A stretch of 64,000 bases of DNA from Rhyzopertha dominica. Lineage: Eukaryota; Arthropoda; Insecta; Coleoptera; Bostrichidae. The translations under genes and the position numbers were made by a program. Position 1 is the first letter of the stretch. Each line of letters opens with the position of its first letter. The notes beneath the pieces are model-generated. The model saw only the letters and a program-made list of their open reading frames with translations. It was not told where the DNA came from and made no database searches. Below are positions 44,176 to 55,739 of this stretch, piece after piece. The stretch lies in contig QCXZ01000041.1 in the NCBI GenBank assembly GCA_025024175.1, positions 23,741,786-23,805,785 on the forward strand, given 5' to 3'.

Positions 44176-45444
44176 ATGTGTATTCGTTTATACTTGAACA
44201 TAACATATTTGCATAAAACTGACTTTATGATGTGCTCGCTTGGTGATATTTCTAAGATATCGGAGAATATAAAATCAGCATCATCTGCTGTAATAAAAAA
44301 GTTTTATAAACTTATTTCCGAACTAGAATGTGACGGTCGAACTGTGCGTATGAAAGAAAAATACTTTCGGGGCTTTAACTACGAAACCGGTTCAGAACAA
44401 TTTAAAGCTAAACTGCAGTACGCTAGTGAAAACTTCACGATAAACGATCTTACCAGTTTCGCGAATCTTTTGCATATAGACTACGATATGAGCAAACCTG
44501 AATTAATAAACACAATCTGTATTTGTTTGACAGACTTGAAGATATTGGCAAATACTAGCGANNNTGAACCAGAAGATGATGTCGACGAGGACGGGGNTGA
44601 TGATGNAGAAAAAGTCCACGAAGTACAAAGTAATCAAACGATATTTGAAGNCATGCGTCCAGTAGCGTCCGGTTTTTCGCACGCACCGCATTTTTCAATG
44701 AGTTTTCGGGACATCGAAAAGTCCGTCAAGGTTTTCGATGGAACTAAGTCATATTCAGAGGGAAAATGGATTAATGACATTGAAGATATGTCAAAATTGT
44801 ACTGGGGTGAGCTACACCTTCATTTTTGCAAAGAAGCGCCTCGACGGCCTGGCAAAACTATTTATTCCAAGTGAAAAGGGTATTATTATACGTGGGCGGC
44901 ACTGAGAAAAGCTCTACTGAAGGAATTTTCCTCGAAGGTGAACAGCGCAGTGTTACACAAAATGCTGACAGCAAGAAAATTGAAACCAGAGGAGAACGTG
45001 CAGGAATATTTTTTACAAATGAAAGAACTAGCCAGCAAGGGAGACGTCGAAACAGAAGCGCTTATACAGTACATAATTGATGGGACAACCGATGACGATA
45101 ATAGTAAAATTGTATTGTATGGAACTACAAACCTAGACGAACTTAAAATCAAGCTGCAGATTTATGGTGACTTACAAGAGAAAATGATGAAAACTATCAA
45201 ATTCAAGAGATTACCCTCAGTGATTAGATGTTTTAACTGCGGAATTAAGGGACATAAATCCGTTGATTGTAAATCAAAGGGTGATGGTATCAAATGTTTT
45301 TACTGCAATAATTTCGGACACAAATCCTTTGAATGCCCGAACAAGCGATCCAACCAAAGTAAATCAACGCCGCCATCTACTGCTAATGTTGGGATACAGA
45401 AAATTGAAGCAGATTATTTTGGGAAAATGAGCAAAGCCATATAA
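44176..45444 (+). pseudogene. Gag with SAP/DEK-like N-terminal segment and two zinc knuckles
   Basis: From the ATG at 44176 (the longer frame opens with TTG) the protein has an N-terminal region whose residues FTINDLTSFANLLHIDYDMS (44432 onward), followed by KPELINTICICL, resemble SAP or DEK C-terminal DNA-binding helices. An acidic linker follows (with N bases). The gag core then starts (FRDIEKSVKVFDG) and breaks at about 44807-44890 by two frame shifts. It continues with KMLTARKLKPEENVQEYFLQ and two CCHC knuckles (CFNCGIKGHKSVDC, CFYCNNFGHKSFEC, 45228-45340). A chromatin-binding gag N terminus is inference. Confidence 0.7.
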
Positions 45445-45539
45445 CTATTGAAAACGGTCAACTATCTGCATTAATTATATTTATATGATATTACTCTTAA
45501 TGGGTTCGGAGGATCTAACGCCAGGGCTTTAGCAAAATT

Positions 45540-46032
45540 TAATACCAATGTTGAAGTAGATCATGAAAATTTCATGTGTACTATGTATATTGTACCAAAT
45601 AACGTAATGACAACAGAAGTAATATTGGGAACAGAATTGTTGGATGAAGCACAAGTGATTATAAACAAAGAAGGTTTGAAAATTACGAAGCACCAAGAAG
45701 AACGGGAAACTGATATAATGAACATAAAGATAGACGACGCTAATACAGGAATTGAAGTAAAAGTAATAGATGAAAACATTCTCTTTGAGGAAAGCCAAGA
45801 ACAGAGTGGTAAACTAAAAGAAACTGAAGACTTAATTGAAAAACACGAAGAAGGTGAGCATATCGAGAAAAGCCAAGAACAGAGTAATAAACCACAAGTA
45901 ATTGAAGAAGTCGAAGAAAAAAATTGTGATGTCGTTAAAGAAAGTAGCTCAGATAAAGAAACAAAGACTAAAGATTCGGTTGAACCAAGTGTGGTAGTAT
46001 GGCAAAGTGGGCGCAATTCTATTATACAGTAG
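45540..46032 (+). pseudogene. Protease end fused to acidic tail (Gypsy)
   Basis: The frame begins within a retropepsin C-terminal region (YIVPNNVMTTEVILGTELLD), then becomes a repetitive Glu/Lys/Gln-rich stretch containing two SQEQS(G/N)K-type repeats and ends at 46032. The catalytic Asp region upstream is frameshifted. The tail is not a recognised domain. Confidence 0.5.
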
Positions 46033-46039
46033 AAAGACG

Positions 46040-47277
46040 CAGTACGGTCCTACCTACCTTCTAAAAGCAAAAAACGGTTGCAGATTCACATACAAATGCG
46101 TGTTATGAGTAATTTTTTACGTTTCATACGAATACTGCCCTAACATAACTAATGATATCAAAGCATTACAAAATAAGTAAATTGAGTTAAAACAAGAAAT
46201 TAATCAAGAATTAATCTTAAACTAATACATACTCACCACTAACAAATCCTGCGAAAATCAATTAAACAAATTACAAAACAAATAGTTTGTTAACTAATAA
46301 TATGTAAAATTGTAATCTAATAAACTTATCTTTATTTATGTTTAGTAACACGGCCCACTCACACAGCCCCCACACGGACAGAGGCAACAGCAATGGAAAC
46401 CCAACACCACTGGCAGCTGGCTATAAGGTTGAAACGCACTCCCGCAGCATACAACAGCCTTCCGCCGAGAACAAGGCAAGGTTATCCCAAAATACTGAAG
46501 AATGAGGCCAGGAACCAAACAGCTTCGGTACAGCCTTTCACACACAAACCATGTAATGGGTTCTCGATCCAACACTATCTACTGGTTTGGACGAGAAGTT
46601 CACAAGATTACCTGAAGTCTTTGTACGAAAATCCAAAAACGCAGTATCTTAATTACTATCACCAGAATCTTAGTTAAGGGCAAGGCGTACTCCACAGCGT
46701 CTTACCAGAAGAAGACCGAACAATCATTCCCCTGGGCCTTCAAGAAGAGAAACAAAACCCAGAACAAGAAAATTACAACACCACCATTACACCTCGTTGA
46801 GGTAACAATGAAAAGGCAGCCTGAGGTACGAGTGGAACATAGAAGAGATAAGGTGGTGCCAATGAAGCATTCCAGCAAGAAGATAAGAAACCACGGGCGC
46901 AGCGCAACGGAGTCAATCGTCAGCGCCAGTGCCGGACCCCCAACAATGGGCAGGGCCGTAACGAACAATTATGCCGCTTGACTGAGCTTTAATAAACCGA
47001 CAATACAGTGAATAGTGAACAGTGCAAAAACGCGAGTGAAAAAACAGTGAGGGACCGAAATAAAAACCGGCAAAAAGTTACAGTAATGAAGTAATTCCAA
47101 AATTGTGGGCTAAAAGACTGGTTTAATCAAAGGACTTAATAAATTCATAGTGGCCGCGAATAAATGTAACGATTCAAAAAACCTTTTTTTGATTACAGAT
47201 TAAGTTAGCATTTTAACTGATAGGATTTAGCTTAGAATTAGGTCTTTATTTTATCCTTTTTCAGGGTGGGGGGGACA
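46040..47277. other. Downstream part of Gypsy or spacer
   Basis: Contains open stretches (46393-46677) and a basic stretch at 46810-46980 without recognised motif. A purine run AGGGTGGGGGGG ends at 47274. Confidence 0.4.
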
Positions 47278-47729
47278 TGTCAAATACGCGTCTTTTCCAA
47301 ATTATTCAAATTGGAACATATCGTAGATTCTAGAATGTATACGAGTTAAGTCAGTAAGTTGATGTCAGCATTTTTAGCGTTTACTTAGTTCAAGCACCGC
47401 GGCACTAAACCGCGTCGGAAAGTACAAGCTCAGCACTATTTTTTATATACGAGTAAGTACTCGCGATTCAGGTAAACGAATTAATTCATTCTTCAGTCAA
47501 CCATAACCGCTGCGACAAGTCCTCTTGGTCTACAACCATATTATAATGTAAGTAATTATTTTCACTAGTTTAATTGTTACCGCTTATTCTGGTTAGTTTA
47601 ATAAATGCAGGTTCACAAGATTTAAGTCACATAGTATCCATCCTTCCCCAGTCCCAAGACTGTTTCAAGTACATCTCCAGGACATCGTAGTGGTGGACCT
47701 CTCACACTCGGCATCAGCCGGGTGTGACA
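47278..47729 (+). repeat. Possible LTR
   Basis: Begins TGTCA directly after the polypurine-like run and ends TGACA, giving a perfect 5-bp terminal inverted repeat over 452 bp. No second copy was found in the window, so it may be a 3' LTR of the preceding Gypsy, a solo LTR, or chance. Confidence 0.35.
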
Positions 47730-48370
47730 CTATCATAATAAGAGTAGAGACATACGCGACGAAATACTAGGGACACATCTAGGAGAGAAGCAGACTGGAA
47801 AGACCTGGGAACTAAGAGGAGAACAACGAAAAAGAGGACGACTGTGCTTTACATCGAAAACAACTATAGAGAGGATAATTCAGAAGTCAGGTCAGGGCAG
47901 GCTAGAAATGATAAGGAACAAGAAATTAATCGAGCTAATCTGAAGTGGAACAATAATGTCAACAGCACCAAAAAAACGTTCAAAGAAAATGAACCTTCCC
48001 ATTCCAGTCATATTTCCTTAACATGCGCTAGGCAGTCGCACTACTAGCAATTAGCATGTAACACTCCAACCCAGCGTAGACGGCCGGCCCGGCGGTATAT
48101 CCTGGAGTGGCAGAAATGCTGACCGTACGCTGATTCAATCAGTCAATCAAATACCGTAAATGAGTTATTATGGGTTGCATTTTTAATTCCGACAATTTAT
48201 TTATCGTGAAACACTTATATAAGAATGTGTAACTCTGAAAGGCTAAAGGCCTTTGTCGTTTATATGCATGACTAGAATGATTGTTAATCGAAACGAGAAA
48301 TTGATAGGCATCAAAAGAAATTCGTTTTTTTACTTCAGTGTAGCGCATGTAAAATAGACTATACACACTA
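47730..48370. other. Spacer downstream of gene C
   Basis: A plus-strand stretch (47740-48130) has basic open frames that resemble retrotransposon debris but no diagnostic motif. Confidence 0.35.
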
Positions 48371-48379
48371 CTGTAAAGT

Positions 48380-48385
48380 TTTATT
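48380..48385 (-). promoter_or_regulatory. Candidate polyadenylation signal of gene C
   Basis: AATAAA on the minus strand, 128 nt beyond the stop codon, matching the spacing in gene B. Confidence 0.5.
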
Positions 48386-48512
48386 TTATCTATACAGCGA
48401 AAGAAAATTTATCTCTTACAGGCAATCTGGACAAAGCAAATTATTTCTGCAATTTTAATAAGTATATCAAGCATAATATCCACTGCTTATTCGTAAAGTT
48501 GCTTTCTACTTA

Positions 48513-48703
48513 TTATCGTGAAGTATTGGATATTTCAAGCTTCCTTTTTGGTCTGTAATAGTTCAGTTCTCTCAAGTACGCCTTGGGTTTGTGTTTTCGT
48601 GATCGATGCCTCTCAAATAGTCCACAGCAAAACACATATATTATTTCAGCAATACTCAGCATTGATCCTCCTAAACATAACCCAAAAATCCCTCCAGTAG
48701 AAG
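48513..48703 (-). CDS. Gene C last exon (TM2 and C terminus)
   Basis: Begins in phase 1 after TATTTAG and encodes STGGIFGLCLGGSMLSIAEI, then a basic tail (HRSRKHKPKAYL) ending at TAA 48513-48515. The shortest tail of the three visible. Confidence 0.9.
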
Positions 48704-51700
48704 CTAAATAAACATACTTTGGTACTAATACTGCGCAGCAAATCTCGTGTTTTATTTACCTAGGACCATATCCCAAGTGAATCTTATTTTCCTTTCAATT
48801 TTTGTACCGCTTACTGTTCCATAATAAATGCTGACGAGAGCTCTAGGGTCATCCTTAGGTAAATAGCTAAAAATTTTAATAACTTAAACCATTGCTTAAA
48901 CAGTTGCTGTGTTAACATATTCAAATATATGTTTTTATTCCTGAAAAATGTGTTATAAATAAAATAATAATTTACATATAATTGCAAAGTAACGCTAGCT
49001 GCTTATACATTTGTACAATACATTCTTCAGAAGTTACAAAGGATCTCTATTTTATAAATCACACATTATAGGATATACATATGTTTGAATAATGGAATGG
49101 ACACGAAGAAATTAAAAGATTGAACATAAAAATATGTTAAGGAGATAATTCTATTTCCAGGGATGTGTGATGAAAAAATAGAGCTTAGCAACGTTTCTAA
49201 TTAGGTCGTCAAAAACAGTCGCTTGTGTTTAGCAGACCTTAAAGATACCCATCATGACAACCTACACTCCGACATTAATCTAAATGTTCAATGTTACTGG
49301 TAAGCTATATTTTTCACCACAANTAACAGATTGTTATTTCAGAAGGTACATTTAAAGCCTGCGCAATTTTGTTAACCGCAATTGTATACTAACTTCAAAT
49401 GGTAACTAGACGTCTGCATCCCGTAAGAAACTCTTTCACATTCTCGATAGCATGGCTCTGCTTCCTTACCTTCTAGTAACAGTTTATATGAACTAGCATT
49501 TTCTCCTGGAACATCGTAGATTAAATTTATATTTTATAAGTGAACTACGAATTCTTACTATCCTGAAGTGAACTCAGTTGTGTAAGGCGCCGTATCTCTT
49601 CTACAACAAAAAACTTCATATAGTGAAATTTAATTAATTAACAAATATTTACATCTACATTTGGTTGTGGTGCAGAAGTATACCATAGTTTTGCATTTTA
49701 ATTAATTATTTAATATGAATTGTTAGGTACTTACTATTATTTTTATGTAGACATTGCAGGTCCAAAATAGTACACTGCCTAATACTTCCTGTAAACATCT
49801 AATTAGAATTTACTAATAAGGTATCGTATGATTATTTACCTCCGTTAGGTAAATAAAATGGCACGCATCCGCATAATTTGCCCGCAAAGCTGCCAAAAAA
49901 GCCAACCATGCAAGTTATTAAATTATACTTATCTCCCCAAAATGACTGTTTCTGACAACAAAGAAAAATAAGATAAAATTTTGTCCTCGGTTTTTTGTTT
50001 TGTTGCGTTTTACTATTATGATAAGTACATGTAATAACAATTTTTACTTATTTACTAAATGAAATAATTACCTATCAAATAGATAATTATGTCATAACTG
50101 CTTGAAGTGGATGATATTTCATTTTATTCATATTATTGTCTGAATATTAATAATATTCAGATAACGATATTATCAAGCTGACCATTCATCATTTGCAACA
50201 ACGCTGTATATTTTCGATTATGTGTTTGCGGAGTTATATAAAAAGTGTATGAAGATTGCGGGCAACCACTCCTTTTATTTTGTTTGTTTTATAAATTATA
50301 GTGTTGTAGCTTCTACATTTTTAAGACATTTATCATAGCACTGGTAATAGTTTCAGGGCATGACCGATTTCAGTGAACAATGCATCCATTTTGTGCTATC
50401 GTTCTGTTTTAACTATTAGATTATATTGTCAATTCTTGTACATGAGTGAATGATCCTGCACACCTTTGGTGGCGTTATCATTGATATGAGTAATAACACG
50501 GTGTTGGAATACACAGCTATTGTAGACTGAAGTCTTGGTTACTAATGCATCAAAACATGTCGAAGCTGTTGTAGACGTTGATAGTCGAGTAGATACTAAT
50601 GACTTGTTTCATGTGGCATCATCTCATACTCCATCGATTATTATATTAGGATATTAAAAAAAAATTCAATCGGAAACAAACAAAAATGTACACTTGAAGC
50701 AGTTAAAAGAATTATATATTAAAAACTGTACTAAATAACAGAAACTTCTCCAATGTTGCGACACGTTTGAGGGGATTTGCAACCCTTTTGCTACCGATCA
50801 ATCGATCCACTATTTTTATACCAAGGTTTTTAGGTAAACAAGCCTTAGTTAAAAAATAATAATTAAATATTTAAACAATCTGAGAAATTTAATATTAACA
50901 TTTGGTGGGATAGTAACTAAATTTATGAAGTAGTCAATTGTTATTAGATGTATACAAGTTGAGTGTTTATAAACAAAAAAAAGTTTTTAAACAGCTCAAG
51001 GGAGTTTCATTCTTATCAGAAAGTGCGTATTCTAACAGCATCCCAAACTGCATAGTATACAAATACCTCAAAATTGAAGCAACAACCTCGCCTTTCTAAA
51101 GGTAAATCGATAATTTCAGGATCTGCTACTATCATGGTTGGATCCATTCCAATGTTCAGCCTGTATTTTGGCAGGATTATCCAGTTACGCAAATGCATTA
51201 ATGGATAATCATAATTTCCATGAATGCGTAAAAATACTCCTTCAAATGGTAGGGCTGACGGTAAATACTGGCTACTATTTATTACTACATTTATACTTAA
51301 ACCACCAGCGAGTGCCATAGTTCTACCAACACGGATTGAGGTGCTACAAGCAATAGGTTAGTGTGATGTATAATATTATGCAATATAAACAGGTACTTGC
51401 TGATAGATTTTTCACGAGCATAGTTAAAAGAACAGCAGTAACCAACATTGGTTCGAATGGGTCGAAATAGTTCTGAACAGTTGTACTCTTTACCTTCCCA
51501 AAAGCAATTTTGTAACAAACTGCCACAAGGCTGTGTCAGCTGAAAATAGCAGAAATCGTGAAGAAATAATGAAAAAAATAATACTTGCATTTTTCATCAA
51601 ATAATTTGTATCGTAACCATCATTGGACAAAATATCCACAATGGCCTTATATTTGTCCACTTCTATATTAACCCATCCTCGGTCAGTGCCATGAACTATA

Positions 51701-54519
51701 CTTGGGAGGTCACGAAAGAATTCTTGTATAAGCATGGCATTGATTCCATGTTCCTTCCTACAAAAATATGCTTGTATGCTTTAAAGTTACGTACATTTAC
51801 TTAGATTTTAGATTCTGTATACACACACAATTGGGGCTAAATTTTTTGCTAATTTGTGTTTTATATATTTTATATGTCCCGTTGCGTTCAATCTTATTGG
51901 CAAATTAATAGGTGTAACTCCAACCTATATACTGCTGAAGGAGTGTAGATTCGACAAATTTTAAGTTTTTTGCTGCCGTGTACTTATTTATACGATTTCA
52001 CATCTATAATCAGCATCAATTTGTTGAGTGGATAAATAGAAGTGGAGGGGTTAGGGTTACCAGAGTGGACTACTATTCGCATTTTGGTCTACCTGTCCAA
52101 AGATTTGGCAAAAAAAATTGAATCAATAGCGCCGGACTAAATTTGGGCTACTACAGTCGATAGCCAGATAACTTTTCACAAAATAAAAGAACGCGAAAAC
52201 ATTATCATTTCTTAATGTGGCATTTCAATTTAGGGAATTTTGGTGCGCACCAGAACGACCTAGCGACAAAATACGCGCGGGTCGTAGTCGTAGGTAGGGA
52301 TGGGCGATTCTTGAAAAATTAGATTCCGATTTCGATTATTCTACTGGGAATCGAAGAGTCAAACCCAACTACACCCTAAAATTCGCAGAAATCGATTCTC
52401 GGAATGAATAGTTTCTGATTCGATATAAACACTAATTGAAAAAGTTAAAAATATTCGTTTCGAGGATACTGAAGTAGTCTATAAAGAAAAATAGTTCAGT
52501 TCCTTAAATTAACAAAATTTGCTCTATCGCTGAAAGTTTATTGGTGATGATGTTCTTGTCTCATAAGGAAGTATTATATAGCTTGTTTAAAAATAGCACC
52601 AACTCGGCTACTTTGGGCTGCTTTGAGGCCAGCAGATGGGGACTTCGACAGTTGTGAGTCTGGCAACATTGGGAGGGTACAGATCCCAGTGGCGTGAAAC
52701 AGACTGAGCATGCTGATACTGATTCTATCTCTGTGAGATTTGGAATGACGTATCATAACGTTTCAATATGATTCTATAGCAGCATATTTGTAGTATATAT
52801 CTAATGGTTTAGTCTTAGGTGAACTGCTCATTGTTAATTGATAGAATTATTATATTATTTCTAGTTATTAAAATTACAAATAACAATTTAATTTAATGAT
52901 AAATATTTGCTATCATTAATAGAAACTGCGCAAATATTGGTTTATGTTAATAAAGCCTTTTATATTCAACAAGTGATAGCATTGCCGATTTTTTGACGTG
53001 GACACATGACACATCTGATCTGTCATTTTGAGGTACAATGCCATCTAGCGGTGCCAATAGGTACTATGAGTAATACCATTTAGCGGTAGAAGTAGAGCTC
53101 TTTATATACAGAGGCGTTAGTAGAAGGACTTTGATAAAGGGGAATCACGTATAGAGTATCTATAATCTATATATAATATGATCCGGCCGCATATGCTTTG
53201 TTAATGACGACTTGCAACTGTGGTCGACGTGTGAGAGAGAGGTACCTACGCAAGGACGAACCTACTAGCTTTTGCTACAGTAGCAGTGATGTAAGTGCGA
53301 CTTATACGGATACAACCTCATGATTATTTATACAAGTACATTTAGTAAAAGAAGGACTGGACGATATTGCTTCGCTCTTGGATGTACAAGTGACTATAGC
53401 GAAATGAAAACGTCACTATTTAAAGTGCCGAAAAATTAGAAGAGTGGAGACGTGTGGTGGTGGTCCCAGACACTTTCTCAATGAGTTTTGCATACTTAGT
53501 TACGATTTGCAACTAACAAACATCTAGAAAGAGTCTTTCTGTCTGTAAAAAAAGTTATATACAAATGCCTATAATCAATATTTAACATGGGACTTCGACC
53601 TGCTGAATGGTTCAAACAAGAGTACTGTTTCCATTCAAATCCAAGCTTTCGGTGGACTTTATTTCTCACCTTCTTTAGTGCTATAAAAATATGTTACAAT
53701 GTCTGTTAGTAAATACTATGCTATATGTGCAATACGTTATTTACAATTTGTGAGATTAAAAGTGTAGATGTTTCTAGAATTAATCTTTTACCGAAATTTC
53801 GTTCTTTAGATATTATACACTTATATTATCAGAATCAATTTGAATATTAATTTTTTATACTGACGTTTTTGGATGAGCATTATTAGTGACTAATCTTTCT
53901 GAAACCTTCAATCTTTTTGAGTGAAATCTTTAAGCATAATGTCTGTGCTGGTTCGTGCAAGCACTTGTTGGTTTTATATGCCAACCTAATTTTATTATGC
54001 AACAAGAAGTGGAAGAGACCTGTCATTTTCTCGTTCTATTGTAAAATTAATGCGTGTATCATAACTATACAATACACATATATTTTATCTGTAATATTTC
54101 ATCAATATCGTAAGCTGTAACTGTTATATAATTGATTTTAGGTATTGATTCTTCAAAGAGTGTGTCTACCACATATTGTGAAAAACTTAAAATACTTACA
54201 ACAGTTTAATAAAGGGAGCTGCACTATCTCTATAAATTGCTGTGAAGCCACATACCGTAACAGCTGGAAATGGAAAGTTCCATATAGGATAGGCAGCATT
54301 TGATATAACTGTTATGATGCGTCTAGCCTGATACTCTTGCAGTTGCAGATATATTAAATAAATACAAAACATTGTGCTGGAAACACACAAACATATCCAT
54401 AGAAAAGAGTTGAATTTCTTGTAGTTCGTATTATTATAAATATAACGAAAACCATGTAAACTTGTTGTTTCGCAAAAATCTCTGAAGGACTTCTTTGTGC
54501 TTCTTAGAAAGGAAAACAT
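48513..54519 (-). CDS. Gene C: pickpocket-like DEG/ENaC channel subunit, complete
   Basis: Nine exons: 54200-54519, 51589-51757, 51397-51539, 51067-51343, 49840-49951, 49735-49788, 49394-49505, 48760-48866, 48513-48703. They join to 495 codons with stop and no internal stop. The protein shows the His-Gly motif (TTSLHGFRYIYNN), TM1, FPAVTVCGF, extracellular Cys blocks (TQPCGSLLQNCFW, CSELFRP, VGYCCSFN, LCGCVPFYLP, EPCYRECE) and TM2 with GLCLGGS followed by MLSIAE. I chose the ATG at 54519 because the frame upstream opens only with GTG. All introns are GT-AG except intron 2, whose donor is GC. Introns 2, 3, 5 and 8 are only 49-56 nt. Closest to gene A; probably a plasma-membrane cation channel. 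Confidence 0.92.
51067..51343 (-). CDS. Gene C exon 4 (extracellular domain core)
   Basis: The 277-nt exon encodes ALAGGLSINVVINSSQYLPS, then GVFLRIHGNYDYP and ERRGCCFNFE. It has the same length, phase and residue pattern as 32269-32545 in gene B. The segment corresponds to the extracellular beta-ball/thumb area of DEG/ENaC channels. Confidence 0.88.
51589..51757 (-). CDS. Gene C exon 2 (GC splice donor)
   Basis: 169 nt, acceptor TTTGTAG, donor ATGAAAAAT|GCAAGT. Intron 2 is only 49 nt and ends TATTTTCAG. The only in-phase junction with exon 3 uses the GC dinucleotide. Confidence 0.88.
51760..54195. other. Intron 1 of gene C
   Basis: 2.4 kb, AT-rich. Contains a THAP-like remnant (53347-53439); the rest shows no recognised motif. 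Confidence 0.5.
53347..53439 (+). pseudogene. THAP zinc-finger remnant
   Basis: The frame reads TGRYCFALGCTSDYSEMKTS, then LFKVPKN and a stop. The Cys-x4-Cys pair and FKVPK box are those of a THAP domain start. No Cys-x2-His half or transposase follows. It is unrelated in sequence to the remnant at 14671. Confidence 0.5.
54200..54519 (-). CDS. Gene C exon 1 (N terminus and TM1)
   Basis: Encodes MFSFLRSTKKSFRDF, TTSLHGFRYIYNN, TM1 (SFLWICLCVSSTMFCIYLIY) and FPFPAVTVCGFTAIYR. Donor CTGTT|GTAAGT, phase 2. About 90% of residues match gene A exon 1. Confidence 0.9.
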
Positions 54520-54954
54520 CTTCAAAACAAACACTGTCCTAAAATAATGCTTTGCCTGTTGGATGTTCTTTCATCGAACCGAAATGATCAATCCCCAACA
54601 GCAACTTTTACATTAGAAACAGAATTGAATTGGATTTCAATTATAAAGTAATTAAACTCTTTTTCTTGTAGAAAATTATTTAAGTAAATGTGCCGGTCAT
54701 CACTGATTTTTAATTGTAGCAAATAAAATATATTGTTGATGCAATTTTGCAATATTATTAAACCACTTCATATATGAACTTTAGGCATTGTTGCCAAGAA
54801 TGCCTACACATTAAGACATTTTCCAGTAATGGTTAAGATGATTTTGTTCTTTACAGTTTGGTCCAAGTTGCACAAGAATGAGTAAAAACAGCACCTCTCC
54901 AATCAGAACGTACATTTACATAAAGGTAAAACGTTGTATATATGTCTAAATAGT

Positions 54955-55690
54955 AGTCCTAAGGCTTTTACGGCCGGCAAGGTCCAAATGTCGATGAGTT
55001 TCCGGGCTCTTCTGCTGAGGTCGGCGAGGTCCATGGAATTGATTGTATCCAAACGTTTCACCGTACGTCGCTGACGGCATCCTCAATGGTGACTCTTGAA
55101 TGGTTAGTTCAGAACTGATGCGGTTCGGGCTCGAGTCGCTCTTCGGGTCACTTGTTTGTTAGTCAGTGCCGATTTCCAAGCTTGACACACGTAAACTGTC
55201 CCCTTGGTTAAAATTAAAAGAGTGCTGTTCTTCTGTTTCCAAGGCTTCCCGTCTGGCCCAATAGAAACCTGTGACTGACAAGAATTTTGGTTTCATTAAG
55301 CCTGATCTTGCTATTTTCTTCCAAGGCCTGTTGAGCCACTGCCGATTTTTCTGGTTGCTGCAAACGAGGTGCTGTCTCGTGTTCCTTTCTTCTGGTAGAT
55401 ACACTTCGCGATATCATGCCTATGTAAGCCTTACGACACTCACATGATGGCAAACACTCAACATCAATATCCTTTCTCTTTATTATTTTGGCTATCCTGT
55501 CGGCCACTCCATTGATATAGAGAAGGAATAATTTTGGTTTGTAAGTTTCTGATGATGTGTTGTCATCGTTTTGTCGCCGCTGTCTGGGTTTAATGACTCG
55601 TTTAATTTCCTTTTGGCTGTATCCATTGACCTCATCTAGTGTTCTCTGTACTCGTAGGTGATTCAGTACAATGGGGTTATAAAAAAACAA
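54955..55690 (-). mobile_element. Penelope-like element, 3' part
   Basis: The minus strand encodes a linker (VNGYSQKEIKRVIKPRQRRQ), a GIY-YIG endonuclease core with CECRKAYIGMISRSVSTRRK, and a C-terminal tail. A decayed hammerhead-like stretch follows (55040-55095: TTGAGGA, stem GCCGT/ACGGT, GAAACGTT). The RT is missing. It is the same family as 55740-58757, in opposite orientation, with the two copies back to back. Its 3' end lies about 420 bp upstream of gene C. Confidence 0.85.
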
Positions 55691-55739
55691 TCAACAAATC
55701 AACAAATGACCGCGAACTATCNAAATGCGACCTCCAATT

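Larger units (their letters stand above)
43725..46032 (+). mobile_element. Ty3/Gypsy element: leader, gag, protease remnants
   Basis: A primer-binding-like leader (TTTGGGGGCTCATCAACCGG) is followed by gag (44176-45444) and a protease fragment running into a Glu/Lys-rich tail (45540-46032). No RT or integrase follows, and no 5' LTR matching a downstream sequence was found. It lies between genes B and C on the strand opposite to them. Confidence 0.7.

Noticed and set aside
47278..47729. Assigning this as the certain 3' LTR of the Gypsy at 43725
   Set aside because: No matching 5' LTR is found before the primer-binding-like leader; only the TGTCA/TGACA ends support it.
52300..52460. Possible short repeat starting GGGATGGGCGATTC
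   Set aside because: Looks like a common dispersed insect repeat, but no matching second end could be defined.
54520..54534. Starting gene C at 54534
   Set aside because: That codon is GTG; the first ATG in frame is at 54519 and aligns with the paralogues.
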